Positions 48,629 to 62,330 of a stretch of DNA of 64,000 bases are shown here, piece by piece. Both the position numbers and the translations under genes were made by a program. Position 1 is the stretch's first letter, and every line of letters begins with the position of its first letter. Under the pieces are notes generated by a model. The model did not search any database. It was not told where the DNA came from and saw only the letters and a list, made by a program, of their open reading frames with translations. The stretch is from Cinclus cinclus (Eukaryota > Chordata > Aves > Passeriformes > Cinclidae): contig NC_085046.1 in the NCBI RefSeq assembly GCF_963662255.1, positions 47,259,797 to 47,323,796 of the forward strand. The letters run 5' to 3'.

Positions 48629-51600
48629 TGTACACATCCAACACAATTAATTGTGTATCAGCTTATGTTGATGCTAGGGTCTTCTCTCCATCATGCTTCA
48701 CTGACTACATGTGGACTAGTTTTATTTTACCTTTTCATCTATCATGTAGGGCTCATGGTATCATAAAGGAATGTCTGTCTGTCTTCAGCTACTGCCTCAT
48801 TAGAGCTACAGTGAATGACATAAAATACTGGGCTTTTATGCTTTCCAGTGATAAAGATATACAGAACATTAAATAGCCTGGATTAAATGAAAATAAGGAA
48901 ATTAGAAAGGGAAGTTATTTCATAACGTAGGAGTTTCAGATCTGGTTTTCTGCAGAGAGGTCTAAAGATCAGCCAAGTACGGACCCAGTGCAATGCCACA
49001 TCACAGGACACTCCAAAACTGAACATAAATATCTGGACTGGCAAAACATCATTAAGGCCACAAGCAGCATGGCCTAAGATTTTCTGTGGACTCCTGTGTC
49101 AATTAAATGGGGAGAAGTAAGGAGAAAATATATTAGGATGACCGTGGGACAAAGGGCGGATGTGGGTAATCTTCCACAGTCCAGAATGGCAGCACTTACC
49201 TTAAGTGTTTCTACACCTATGGCTGGGCTGTCTAGCTGCCTTCTTAAATATTTCAACTGAACTTCAAATAGGCAAAAGTTTGTAAAAATGCATCAGTAAT
49301 GAACTTATTGACAGCACAACTGGCTTCACACTTTTGCATATGCACTGAAGATCTTACTTTAATGCAGTTGAAGTTATCACTTATATCATAAAATTATCTC
49401 TTTTTTTCAGAATGGAAACCTCCAGATTTAACAGCAAAATGAATCATTTCAGTCCAAACAATTTGATGTAATAGAGCACTTGCATGCATACAGCACCTCA
49501 CTCTAATATGCAGAGTAGAGCAGTGCTGATCAAGGAAAGGCTCTTGCAAACCAGCGTACTTTGAGAATGCAGTGAGGAAATATTCCCTTGCAGTAAATTC
49601 CTCCTTTCTAAAATGACAGGAGGAGCCTGAATTCCTCTCTAAGCCCACTGTAGCAGAAATATCATGTATTTAATTGTGTTTATGCTAAGGTAGGAAATCA
49701 TCCTCATTATCTATCAGTGTGGGCAGCAAGCGCTGCTTTCTGTTCTGCTCCTAGGCAGTAGGAGCTGAGACTAATGCAGGGAGGTTTGTTGCTTGGACAA
49801 CATATTTTAGCATACCAAAAGTTTGATAAATATATGTATGTGTATATTCAGCATGAAAGTGATCTTTGGTAAAAATATTTTTTCCATGCACCATGATTAT
49901 AGAGTTTGCATTACCTCTGCAATCAGAAATAAGTTGAAATGAGCAATCTGGGAATAAAACAATGTTAGCAGGTGTAGTACACTTTTGACAGTGAGTAGCA
50001 ATAGACTTGCACTGAAATAATTTTAAAAATATATTCTTCCTTACAGCGTGCTTTCTAACCCAGCAGGCAATTAGTGAGGTTAGTACTAAGTGAGTTATTA
50101 CCAAGTTCAAAAATATTTTAGGAGGAGCACTGTCTTTTCAAGATGAAGGGAGGGATTTTTTTCTTCTTGGAAAGGTGTATATGATTATAGAATCAGCCTA
50201 ATGCTGCATATATGATTTCTTTCTCTGCAGTCTAATGTCATCTTTATGGTAGGAGTAATAAATCTCCTTGTTAGTCAGCTCGTCCTTCCATTTTTTTTCA
50301 CCGTGGTGTGAACAAGCTCCCAGAATGTATGAATTGCTGTGCTGGATTCCTGATGAAAAGCATATACCCTGAAAAACTTATTTGTTTGCAACAGATATGA
50401 ACTAGTAAAATCCTCCCTAAAAAGGCAATATTAAAGTTGGTGATAGACTGTTAGAAGTGTGCCATTGTTAAAATAAGACACCTTCTCAAAAAGTCCATTT
50501 AGGCTGGAGATGGACAGATACCTTTTCTATGCAGTTCTGATTCCTCCTCCTGCCCTTGGTGACAAAGGCCAAAGAAGAGTCCAATAGAAAAGAGAAGGTA
50601 TGGCAAAAGTTGGGCAAATTGCTAGTCTTATTAGCATTAGAACAGTAGGCTTCTAGATCTGGGATCCCTCCTAAACTATCAAAGAAAAAATACGGCAGAT
50701 TTTGATGTGAACTTAAGCTTTCGTTTGTTTCCAGTACTTTTCTGAAAGATCTGGACTCTGGTAAGAACTGAAGAGAAAGTTGAGGAGGTTTTATTGATAT
50801 AATATACTTCAACATGGTGCAATTTTGGCATTTCTGTAGAAGGAAAAGGTAGTGAGATAGGCTTAAGGGGAAATAGACTTTCTCCATAACACTTTTCCTC
50901 AGGTACATTTAAGCAAATGTGAGTAACAATGCCCAGGGATAATAACTTGCAAAGTTATTATCTCTCCTAAATCAGGTGAAAAACAAGGAGGAGGTCACTA
51001 GATGCATTTCCACTTTTCAGAGGAGCTTAAATTTATGGCTCTGATATACAAAGGTGCGTGAAACAAGGAATTTCAAGTCACGTTTTACTCCCTGTACTCT
51101 TCCAAAATGTTCTTTTAGATGTGTCACAGGCAGTATTTCTCACTCATGGAACACCTTGCACCGCCTGGTTAACAGCCACAAATCACAACTCATCCAGAAC
51201 CCAGAGAGAGTCATTTTAAGTAACCTATTATCTATAAAATGTTTTTGGCTGATACTGATACTGAATGCTTTTTGTAGGCAATTAATACCTTACAATTCAG
51301 GTGTTGGAAATAGCAAAGCACACTAGGAACAGAAGTCAAAACTAAGATTTTGTTGTTAACAACTGTAAGTTACTCTAATTACATACTGCCTTTCAGTTCT
51401 TCATATTAACAGCTGATCTTTTTACTCAATAATAAATTGATAATAACCTGTCACAATTGCAACTTAATAACTAATCAGCCAGTCTTATACACTAGTCCCA
51501 GGCCCACAACTGGCACTAGGAGGGACTACGAACAGATCAAAAAGCAGGCTTTTTGTAAGGAGTACAAATTAGTATGAATTATGTCCTTCTTGATTCTAGG

Positions 51601-54539
51601 TAATCCACATCAGTTCAGTGTTGTCAGGACCATCACTCAAGCTTTACCTACAACTAAGAGATATCTTACCCGCAGTCAATTTAAGGTGTCCAGGTGGATC
51701 TTATTTTTTGCTTTCTGCCACTAAAATAAGTGAAGAAGAAGAATATTCTTCTAGAAGACCCATCCACCATGCTTGCATCCCTCCTGCCACCCTGTGAAGT
51801 CCACTTGAATTAGCACTCCAAATCCTTGAGTCCTGGCAAAATAAATGTAGACAAACGAAACACCTCTGTTGCCATGGTTATTCTGTGTACAGAATTAAGT
51901 TTGGAACAGCTGAAAAATCACCCACAGAATTTATTGTGCCTGAGCATAAAAGGGCACATTTTCTTACCTCAAGGACAATCTAAAGTAGAGGTACCCTGAT
52001 GCTAATCAGTCTTAGGACAAGCAGTCCTTGAAATCTGGCCCAGACTCTCATGTATTATTTAACAATCTTGGCCCTTGAAACTGTTGTTGTAATGCAAACT
52101 CAAAATAGGTGGTGGCTGAATCCACACAATACAACTATGAAAATACACTATCACACGACTAGATTTTTAGGGTATTGCTAAAATCACCAGCAATTACTCA
52201 AAACTTGTAAAATATATGCATTTCTAGTATCTGTGTTTAAAACTGGTGATGCTCGAAAATAGTCACATTCTGCCAGCAGCTGAGTACAATATAGCTGAAA
52301 ATCTAAACCTACCAGTCTGGAATCCATTATACACGCTGTTGGTAAATCCTGGGCAAAATTACATCAATTTACCAGGAAAGATTAATTGTAATTATGTATA
52401 TTAAGCACTCTATACCTATCTAGATCTTGATGGTAACACCACTTTAGAGACCAATAAAGGCAATGAGGGTGTCTGCCCCAGATCATACTCTGATATTTCC
52501 CTATTTGATTTAATCCTAGATTAAAGGATTGAAGATTTGCCAACTACAAACACGTAGAAAGAAGTCAACCTGAAAAACTCTTATTTGTTTTGACTGCTTG
52601 AGAAAACAACATTGTAATTTATCAACAAAATTATGTTACTTGTATGGTATGTAATTATTATATTGCATCAAAAATATATATCAATATAGAGCAGTAAAAC
52701 ATTACTTATGCTTTAACTTATATTTAGCTATGTGTTAACTTATTTTATGTATCAAAAATATTGTAAAATTTAAAAACCCACATACAGATGCTACCTGGAG
52801 GTTTTAAAGGTACCTTAGCTTTCATTCCACTGGGATGCATTTATTCTAGAACAAGACCTAGAAGAAGCCAAGACAAAGCTGCTAATTTGAGAAGGCATAA
52901 GCCTTGATTCAGGGATATCTTAGATTTAGTTCTGGCTTTTTCATGGAGTTTTCAGCTTTTTATATGTATGCCTTTCAGCAGAGCATTGAGATCAGCTTGC
53001 AGAAAAGTCCTAGATAAGAGTTAAGCATTAGTGTTAGGATCACCTTTTAATATTATCTAAACAGTTCTTTAGCTGTCAGCCATTGTTCAAATTGCAAAAT
53101 GCAAAAAGACAATTTCCATCACATACCAGTCTGTTGTGAAGTAGCGAAGAGAAGGACTTCCCTTGTGCTTTTTATAACCAAACGTGAAGCAACAGGATGC
53201 AGCTAAAACATTCTCGTGTGACATTGCATTTAAAAGTTGTATGTCTATACTGTTGCTTTCAAAACTAGTATACTCAAATATAACCATGTGTTCTGACAGA
53301 AAGATGTTAGCCAGCAGGAGTGCAAAACTGACTTTGCACAAACTCCTTACAGACAAGCAGTCCTGCAGTAAGACATCTTTTACCACACATACACCTCACA
53401 GCAACCATCATTGCTCGATGAGCCTTTGACACTGGCATGGCTAATGACTTTTTAATTAAATCTCCTAGTTTCCTTCTGCTAGCACTGAGCAGCTGTAGTG
53501 ATGGCACCATGTCCCAAGATCCAGACACTGGGCTAAAATCTTGGCAGAAAGCAGAGCTGAGAAATGGTGCTGGGCTGTAGAGTGAGCTTTGTTTCATCCC
53601 TTACACTTAGGTGTTTCTGACCACATCCAAACCCACACTTAATTACAACCTAGATCATATTTTTCTCTTTTCCTGCAGTTTTCTCAAAAAACACTTTCAA
53701 ATCATCCCCTCCACTCTGGGGAACAGCTCTTCCAAATGTGTCTTCGTGAACTGTGAGGCTCACTTCTGTGTGTATATTTTATCACTTCAGGCAGTAGTAT
53801 AAAGCACTATTCAGAAATGGGAAACTTTGAAGACTTCTAATTGCTAAGAACTAGCTGGAAGGTAAGGGATGCTGTGATGCTGTAGCAGTGTGGAAATGGA
53901 TGGTAATTGCTGCTACCTCTCCTAAAATGTCTTCTGAGAAAGCCACTCAGACACACACAGACAGTCACTGAATCCACACTCACACACACACCACAAATAG
54001 TTCAGCAAAGAAGGATGTGAAGGTTCTCCTGCATATTTCCAGTGAGGTTTAATGCAAAGTCATGCCAAAGGAGTCCAGTGACCAAAGACCCAAATTAATG
54101 CAGTGTTCTGGATTAAGTATAGGGTCAGGGGCCAATGGTCTGTGAGCACAGGGACAGTACACGGGCAGGGCTAAGGGCAATGACCCATAGGGAACTGAGG
54201 TAGAGTAACACAGTGCTGCAGAGCACCATGGAGGAAGCCTTTTTGTCTCACTTCAATTAGTGAGGCATTCTCAAAGCCTGTGCCAAACTCTTCCAGGGCA
54301 TTAACCTAGAAGTTCTCCTGATAGGCTCAAGGGTCTTCACATGATGCAACTAAAAAATATTCCCAAGGTTGTGTGCCCATGGGCAACTCTACACTCACAC
54401 AGTGGAGCCTCAATGTTATTGTTTTGTCATAAACTCACAGAAGGGAGTAAGGCAATGACTCTTTAAAGTATCAGGTCTTTTGCTCTTAGAGCTTACATAG
54501 AATGAAGATCCAAGCAAACAACACTTGAAGAGTGGAGAG
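48629..54539. other. Non-coding, no recognised feature
   Basis: Almost 6 kb of AT-rich DNA. A short CA-rich patch lies at about 53950-53992. The 140-residue minus-strand frame at 50486-50908 resembles no known family. Confidence 0.55.
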
Positions 54540-55958
54540 TGTAGCAGTTTTGGTTTGTTAATTTGAGATTTCCCAGCCAATGTACTAATTAATGTTATGG
54601 GTTAGGTTTGGTTAAATTATTAGTGTGTTTATTAGAATTATTTATTTAATTTTTGTTGTGAAATAGGATTAGGAGGAAGATAAAATAGGCTTAAACTTCA
54701 AAGGATATAAAGAAAAAACTTTATTATTAGAAACCATTAAAAAAATATAAGAATTAGAAGAAATTTTTTAGAACCCTTTTCTTCCCTTTCATAACTTTTT
54801 TTTTACATTGACAACATATTAGAAACAAATTAGTTAGTTTACTATTTTTAGAAACAGTTTTTTACTAATTTATTTGGGAGAGGAGACTTCAGTATATGGA
54901 GATTTTTTTACAAGAAACAGGTTTTTTGTGGTTTTGATCTTACAGTGGATCAGCCACCCAGGAGAATGAAAATTTAATTATTGTATAAAAATCTTTCTTT
55001 TATATATTAACAGTTTTCCTATAATTGTTACTGAGGACAATGTCAATATATGGGGCACACTTTAAGGATTATAATAGTTTAAACAAAAACTCTTTTTGTT
55101 TTTGAAAATAGAGGGGGTTTTTTTTCAATTCCCTGGGGGGTAGCAGGGGTCTTTTTTTTCCCCTTTATTTAAACTTCTTTAACATTTGCTTACTGTAGCA
55201 TGTCTTTGCTTATATTTATCGTTAGAGCATTTTATCTACTCTCTAATATATTTTTATGAGTTATAGGGGAATAAGAAAAAAGAAATTTCAGTTTAAGAAT
55301 GAGGCATCTTCATTCATTTTTATTTGGAACTTTGACCTTTTTTTATTACCTCGGTGATTTTATGTAGGTTTTGCGTGTATTTTTCTTCTCTTTTTTTTTT
55401 TTCTTTTTCAGGGGAGAAAATAGTGTCTGTAAGTCTAATTCTGCATAGTGAAAGAGTTAATATTTTTCCTGGGCCTGCAGATAGTTGTGGGATCTCTTCT
55501 GGGCCGCGGTTGGGAGTTATTTTGCGATAGAGATTTTTTTCGCCAGCCGCCCTGGTTTGGACTAGGATTTTAGAAGGGGCCCATTCAGAAACCGTAGCGT
55601 GCTGCTTGGCTGCATTCTCTTGGGGGTGGGGGTGTAAAGACCGGCTCATTGTCCCGCCTCCCCTTCGGGCTGCGGAGCTCGCAGCCGGGCAGCCTCCTGG
55701 GGGTGTTATCAGCTGGCAGCATTTCTGCCACGCTGTGGGGGAGGGGGAAGGATCCAGGATCTCAGCTGTGCAAGGGCCTCCCCTCCCCTCCCCAGCCCAG
55801 TCCCGCGCCCGGGCCTGGCCAGGCCCATGGGCCGTCTGTGGCCTGGCCCCAGCCAGGCTAGTTACCTTCTGAGAGGCCGGAACTGAAAGAGATTTTTGGA
55901 GGTTTTTCTTTACATGTGTGTTTCACAGAGGCGCATAAACTTTCTCACTGGTGTAACA
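54540..55958 (-). mobile_element. LTR, family C-related copy, minus strand, diverged
   Basis: On the minus strand the 3' part reads AATAAAG (54725-54720), then a TTTTTTCTTTATATCC block and TCACAACAAAAATTAAATAA, ending AAACTGCTACA at 54540. This is the same order as the 30825-32376 element. Near the other end both share CCTCTGTGAAA and GCCTCTCA-AAGGTAAC. The 5' end is set provisionally at the TGTTACACCAG start (55958). The flanks GAGAG and ATGTG do not match, so no duplication is confirmed. Its 55490-55870 part is GC-rich and the rest extremely AT-rich. Confidence 0.7.
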
Positions 55959-57804
55959 ATGTGTTAATATTAAAAATCAGACAATAATTGGTTCTTGTGA
56001 GGTCCAAAGGATGCTGCCCAGGTCCTGAAAGGGAACTGTTTTAGGAAATTTATACAAACTGCTGCAGAGAGAAACTCTTAATTTCTAAGTATACACAGAA
56101 TGGGGAAAAGAAAAAAAAAAGCGCCTAGGTTTGCAAAGTAAGAATGTTTGAAAGTTTATGGGGAGAAAGCATTCAGTGGTCTGTTTGTTTTATTTTGAAC
56201 CCATTTTCTGCACAAATGTTTTCTCATTGTATTTGGTAATTTCGTAGAAAGGGACAGCATTTCTTCTTTCTTTTTAATGTTGCTATCTTGTATTTTTGCA
56301 CTGTCTGCTTAAATTGGGAGGCAGTGCATTTTGTTTTCACCCATCTTTTAGTGTGTGTTTGATGTCACGCAGTCTCTATAGGGACAAGAAGGGTTTGTTC
56401 TATCTGTTAAGATACAGCAAAGGAGGTAAATCATCCTTTTTAGGAACACTTCACAGTTTCCATTTTTTGTGTAAAAATAGTGACAATCTCAAATGAAAGA
56501 GGACTAACTCAACATGCTTTTCCATCCCATTTGTTCTTCAGTGGACTGAATTGAAACCACAAAATATCAGTATAATGTCGACACAGACTGCAAGACATGA
56601 GCTGTTGAGCTACCTAATGAGTTAGGAAAATCATGAAAAGTTAGAAAAAAGCCAATGTCTAAATGTAAAAGTGGGCTTGATACTTAATAACATTTTATTT
56701 TTAGTGTTTACCAATTAACAGGTTTTTATACTTCAAATTTCAGGTGTGTGTGGTTATTTTGCAGTGAAAGAAACTCTGCAATTATTCTAGTGGCATAGCC
56801 TACATTTCCATAATTCAGCATGGAAATAGAACAAAATGAAATGCAATTACAGTGCTCTCAACAGAAAACACTTTGAGAATAAATGAGCGTTCTGTGAAAC
56901 AGTTGCAGATTTTAAGCAGACTTTTTGTTAAAAATTATTTGTATTTTGCACTTCCTCCAAGCTAGGCTAGTTCCGTGCAGGAATGTCAGTTCTGGCAAAT
57001 TTTTCAGTTTTCAATTTTTCATTTTCCAATTTATTAAGCCTGTCAAAAATCGAAGTCTTTCATGGTTGAACTTTTTTCTCCGCCAAATGCAAATGAAACT
57101 TCTCAGTTTGGTGCATGCAAACAGCAAATGCTTCTGCAGAACCCAACTGTCAGAACACATGAAAATCTGTGTGAAGCCTGCCAGACTCTCAGCAGACATG
57201 TATGGGGAGATAAATTTTGCAAACACTTGTTATAGAGTAGAGCTCACTGTTTGGCAGAGATTGTAAGAGTTTCCTCATTTCTGACAAATGAGATGGGTTT
57301 TTTTAATAAGCTGATACAATGCTGATGTAACATAACAGTGACTCATGGACTTGATTGGGAAAAAGGTATGCAGTGAAGGCAACAAGGGAGGCTGATCTGG
57401 ATTGCTAAATCAGGCACAAACTAGAATGAGCATTTTACCCCTGCCAGATGCAAAGCTGTTCATCTAAGAGCCAAGCACAAGTGTAATTGCAGTTCACTGA
57501 GGAGCCACAGGTATGACTGGGATCAAGGGGGAATAAGCCTCTTCTGTCTCATATCAGATATCTACAGGGGAAACAAAAATTTCACAAAAGGTTTTTAAAT
57601 CTGAAGGCAGAGTCAGAAGCACGTAAAATGCCTGGAAGCTGAGATAAATTCTGTCCAGAAGTATGGTTAATCTTTAATTCTTTCTTTTTTTTTTTTTTTT
57701 AAATAGTAAGACAACTGTAAGATAAGAGAAACAAGTTCCTGAAGGTTAGAATGAATATTTATCACCTCTAAAATTTTGAACAGAGATCAAATTGTTTTCA
57801 TAAA
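55959..57804. other. Non-coding, no recognised feature
   Basis: A 16-base T-run at 57685-57700. Open frames at 56925-57266 are chance. Confidence 0.5.
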
Positions 57805-57985
57805 TCATAGAATCACATGATGATTTGGGATCAAAGTGGCCTTCAAAATCATCTAGTTCCAACAGCCCTGCTATGGCAAGGGACATGTTCCACTAGACCA
57901 GGTTGCTGAAATCCCTATCCAACCTAGCTTTGAACACAGACAAGGACTGAGCATTATGACTTTTTCTGTCCTGAGGAGAGCAGTC
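57805..57985 (-). mobile_element. CR1 LINE 3' end, minus strand
   Basis: AATCATAGAATCACATGATG, ATCATCTAGTTCCAAC and GGGACATGTTCCACTAGACC are the reversed 3' end of CR1. Only about 180 bp remain. Confidence 0.8.
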
Positions 57986-59799
57986 CAGGGAGGTCTCACA
58001 GACTATGCTGCACCGTCACATGAAATGATTGGGATTGCATTATTCACACTGACAACTCACAAATCTTGAATGCACAAGAGCATTTTTGCTGATCATATTT
58101 CTGAAAAGAACTAGCCTCTGCCCTGTTGGCAACCTACCTCCTTTGCCAGACTAAAACATCTATTTTTGCAATTGTCCCCCAGCTCTTGGCACCAGCAACT
58201 GCTGTAGCATCCAAATGAAGTGGTGTTCTCTATTGCCTTGTGGCTGCTCAAGGCTCATGTCTGGCAGAAGTTCGGCCAAGTCATGAGAGGCTTAACACAG
58301 TAAATACAAACCTGACTCCAATACTTGAGCAGTATCACTGAACTGGCAGTTGCTAGAGAAGGTGGGAAGGCACAGGAACAAGAACAGCTGTGTCTTGTAA
58401 GGTCCACATTAACTCTTTATCCATGTGCCTCCTGTTAAATTCTGACAAAAGGACTTGTAATTTGCATTTCAGGTCAGTAGTTATAGCTTTGTGAATGTCA
58501 GTACAATAGGAAACCGCATTTCACCAGAAAACAGTATTTCCTCTGTGAAATGCCCTGTGTTATTTTACACTCTATGTTCATCATGCAATGATATTTCAGT
58601 GGGGTGCCTGTACTACTGGGGAGCTGATAATCTCCTATCACAGCTGCTAATAGCTTTTTTTTTTTTTTTTTGAGATTAATGAAAATCACATATCCTGCAG
58701 AACCTTACTACGCAGGGATTTAATGATGACTGCAGAATTCTGCAGAAACCTGCATTTCAGTGACTCGGTTGCTTATTTGCAGAAAGAAATAGGTCACTTG
58801 CTGCCCCCTTCACTGTAATGTCTGAAGAAAATATCAGTTATCTGACTTCTGCCTATCTGTTCTTACTCTTTTCAGTTCAGTTTTAACTGGTGGCCTCCAA
58901 AGGGTGACAGACAACAAGAAGTTCTTGTTTTTCAAGTGCAGCTTTGCTGATGGGTCTGCTCATATCAAGCCACATTGCCAGTGTGTTGCCTTTCCCCTGT
59001 GACACTTTCAAAAGTCTTAAACTTTAAGTATGTATTTTAAATCCAAACAGTATGATAATGCCTCTTTTTAGAAACACCCTTTCAAACTGAAGTTTAACAA
59101 CTTGGAGAAACTGATGAAGAGTTCTTGCTCTTCAAGACTCAAGTCAGAGTCCCTTCTGACTTGCATAGTTGTGAGGATGAAATGAAGTGTCCCAAAAACA
59201 AGAATGGAACTGGAAGGAATTTGCACCATTTCTGATGCAAGAGCTGCAGTGTGCCAATCTATGGTGACTTCGATAAAAAGCTCCTTCTCTGCAACCCATT
59301 GTAATTCTCTCAATGTACTGGGATTTGTTGTCCATATAACTCTGAAATGCAAGCACACAGTTTGTGATATGGCACTTATATTTATACTGATGATGATAAT
59401 AATAAGATATCTGTAGTCTTATATGCATTGGGATAAGAAGAGAGCAAGTTCTCAATGTATGAAGAGATCTTGATTACTGTGAGGTAAGTGCTTAGAAATA
59501 TTGCTAAGAAAGAACACAAAACACCTGAAGTTCATAACAGATATTAATTCCCCACTATGTGCAAAAGCAGTTTATAAAACCGTTATAGGTATTTCCTCTT
59601 TTCTATAAAATGAGTGGACTGCTAAAAAATTTTTCCTCTCCCAGCTTTTGGCAGTTCATGCTACCTAAAAAATGAAAGTAAAGCTCAAACACCACTCATA
59701 CAAAGAGACTGAGGAACTAATTTCTGAAATGAAAAGCATTTCATTAATAAATGAAAAATGACAAAAACTCAGGAGAAAATTCCTTGTGTTGTGGTATTC
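57986..59799. other. Non-coding, no recognised feature
   Basis: A 17-base T-run at 58655-58671. No gene seen. Confidence 0.5.
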
Positions 59800-59804
59800 A
59801 CTGG

Positions 59805-61231
59805 TGTCTTGGTTTGACAGGTGTCTGCTAAGAAAGGCAGGAGCCTCACTTTGAAATGGAGACTGTAAACCCCCTCCCTCCAAATTATTATAATTTTGAA
59901 ATTAAGGTGCTCTCAGACAAAGATATGAGAATAGGAATAACAGTTGTTGTTGGGGGTTGGTACTCTCCCTTTTCCCTCTGTGGAATTTTTCCCATTGTCA
60001 TGCTAAGATACCTGTTGACTGGGCCCTGGTGACAAGGGAGAGGGGAGGGTAGGGAAGAGGGAAACCCCGCGAGATTCAAACAGCCAGAAGAGGAAGTGGA
60101 AGGCTGGGCCTCGGCCTATTTTTCCCCGCGGAATTCGGACGAGAAGGACGATCGCTGCCTCCTGCCTCTCTGTCCCATTCCAGCGTCGGGAAACCACTAT
60201 CGGACCCTGCCCTGCTGTCTTCTCGCTGTGAGCTACCACCATCCAGCATTCTGCTGAGCACCAGGACCAACACCGTGAGTGGAGGGCTCTCTCCGTCTCT
60301 CTTTCTACCCCTGGGACAGCTCTGCCATCACCCCCAGCCCTCCTGCAGCTCTGCGGGACCTGCCCGCCCCCAGCACTGGGAACTGCAGCTCAGGGAAAAG
60401 GTGCCTGCAGCCAAAAAAAAACCACTGGGACTGAGTTACTGTTCTGTTTGTGGGTAATTTCATAGCTGTTGTTGTTCTTGTTTGTCGTGTTAGATATACT
60501 AGTAAAGAACTGTTATTCCTACCCCCATATCTTTGCCTGAGAGCTCTCTCTTAATTCCAAAATTATAATAATCGGAAGAATCACATTTTTTTTTCAGTCC
60601 AAAGGGAAGCTTCTGCTTTCCTTAGCAAACACCTGTCTTTCAAACCAGGACAGTTTTTTACTGTAAAATTAAAATAGAAATACAGTATTGCAAAGAACAA
60701 ACCCAAAACACTCACAGAGGCAGAATACAACCTGACACCTCGTCCGTCAAGGTGTTGGTAACAGTCCAATTAAATGATGGCTGCAGTACTCTTAGAGTGA
60801 CAGATGTGATTCAGTTGAAGCAGTGGTCCTGTAGAAGGGTGCAGTTTCCTTCCAAAGGCCCAGTGATGATATGGAAAGGTCCAGTTTTCCTCTAGAATCC
60901 AGTGGAAAAAAGGCTGCTTTGGTGTTCCAAATCTCAGTTTTTATCTAGTTAGGAAAGGCTTGGCTCCTCCCCCTGGCTGTAGCATCTCACAATGGGATGA
61001 TGTAATTTTATCAGTCGTGCAGTGGAACTCAATGGCCCATTAATGGCCGATATCTTCCTGGAGGAAGGATGGGTTGTGGTACAGATAGAGATGACAGCCC
61101 CACCTGGTTTAACAGATGGCCCATTAGCAGAGAATGTCTCCCACTGAGGCAAGGAACACTGCCCCACCTGGTTTCAACTGATGATGATAGATACATTCTT
61201 TTGGTCACATCCTGTATTGCAACCTAATACA
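59805..61231 (+). mobile_element. Solo LTR, family B, split by a nested family A LTR
   Basis: The outer element starts TGTCTTGGTTTGACAGG and ends AACCTAATACA. It is flanked by a perfect ACTGG duplication (59800-59804 and 61232-61236). Removing the nested 705-bp insertion and its 5-bp duplication leaves 717 bp. Its first 140 bp resemble family A (both have ATTATTATAATTTTG and TAGGAATAACAGTT), then the two families diverge. It lies about 1.1 kb upstream of the GPR141 start codon, in the same orientation. Confidence 0.92.
59948..60652 (-). mobile_element. Solo LTR, family A copy 3, nested in family B
   Basis: 705 bp, reading from TGTTGGGGGTTGG to TTTCAAACCAGGACA on the + strand, the reverse of copy 1. 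It is flanked by GTTGT (59943-59947) and GTTTT (60653-60657), 4 of 5 matching. It inserted into family B about 143 bp from that LTR's start, so it is younger than the host LTR. Confidence 0.9.
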
Positions 61232-61236
61232 ACTGG

Positions 61237-62330
61237 TAAAATGGATGATTTACCAGAGTCAGTTTTAAATTACAGTTCAGGTACCAGTAGCAGTACAATT
61301 ACGGTAGTACATAGCCCAGTGCTGTTCAGTTTTCCCTGCTTCTTTTCTGTAACTGTAATGTGAACATCCCCTAGACATTTTTACATATGCAAATGTGCTT
61401 CAGGATGACACCCCATCTGAACTTTTCCCCTCCTATATAATCTTGTAGTACTTAAAATCCTAACAGGAGCTACAGTTACATTTATAAGAATTACTTTTAA
61501 CCTCCCTTTTAGACAGTAATATATTACATATATAGCATCCTTTTTAAACTTGCTATTAACTTGCATTTAGTATCTGCTTGGGTCAGACAGGATGATTTAC
61601 ACTCACCCAGAATGTCCTTTCCTAATGCTTTCCAGCAGTCCATTTCATAACACCCAGTTACTACATGAAAGATCTGAAATGGCCCTGAGAACCAGGACAG
61701 TACTGCCCACGCTTCTTGGCCTGATGGATCTGAGCAGGATTTCCATGCAGTCTGGGTATCCATGGTGTTTAAACCATTGATCAGAGAAATTGTCCATGGA
61801 GAAGAAGTTGACTGTAATGTGTTCAAAACTCAGCTCTCAGTAACAAACAGAATTTGTATCTTAGATAGAACAACATATGGTTGTTATATGGCCCTGGGAA
61901 GGACAGATTTGTGCTGCAAATAAACAAAGTGATGGAAGAGTAGCAGAATTAAAATAGCATCTCTGATCTTCAGTGCATGCATCAGCATGCAGATGTTCAG
62001 AAGAGAGGAGAAAAAATAACAGCATGAAACCATCACAATGGTGTAATTTCTCTAAGGATCATTTGTCCCCATATATTATTGATTCATGATTGTTTTTAGG
62101 AGTGTGGCTGGAAATGTCTTAAGGACTAAAGCAGTTCTCTTCCCAACTTTCTCATCCATTTTCCCTTAGGCTGGAGGATATATGGATAACAGTGCAGGTT
62201 ACAGCTGCTGATGCCATCTGTGACATTTCAGGATTATTCCTGAGCAAGAGACAGGTGGGAAGCCCTTCTGGCTTTTTAGGTAAGCTCTTTCATTCCTACC
62301 CTATCTTAGTCTTTCTGTATTCTTTCATTT
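61237..62330. other. Upstream region of GPR141, no defined exon
   Basis: Probably promoter and 5' UTR or intron of GPR141. A pyrimidine-rich TTTTCCCTTAG at 62159-62169 could be a second acceptor, and possible donors lie at 62253 and 62280. None is firm: the latter would leave an intron of only 55 bases. Confidence 0.35.

Noticed and set aside
47976..48650. 224-residue open frame
   Set aside because: It lies wholly in an avian LTR and crosses its (CTT)n expansion; no domain or conserved motif is visible.
50486..50908. 140-residue minus-strand frame
   Set aside because: AT-rich, no recognisable domain, no supporting context.
62170..62279. Candidate 5' exon of GPR141 ending at donor 62280
   Set aside because: The resulting intron would be only about 55 bases, too short for a usual vertebrate intron; an alternative donor at 62253 is possible but unproven.
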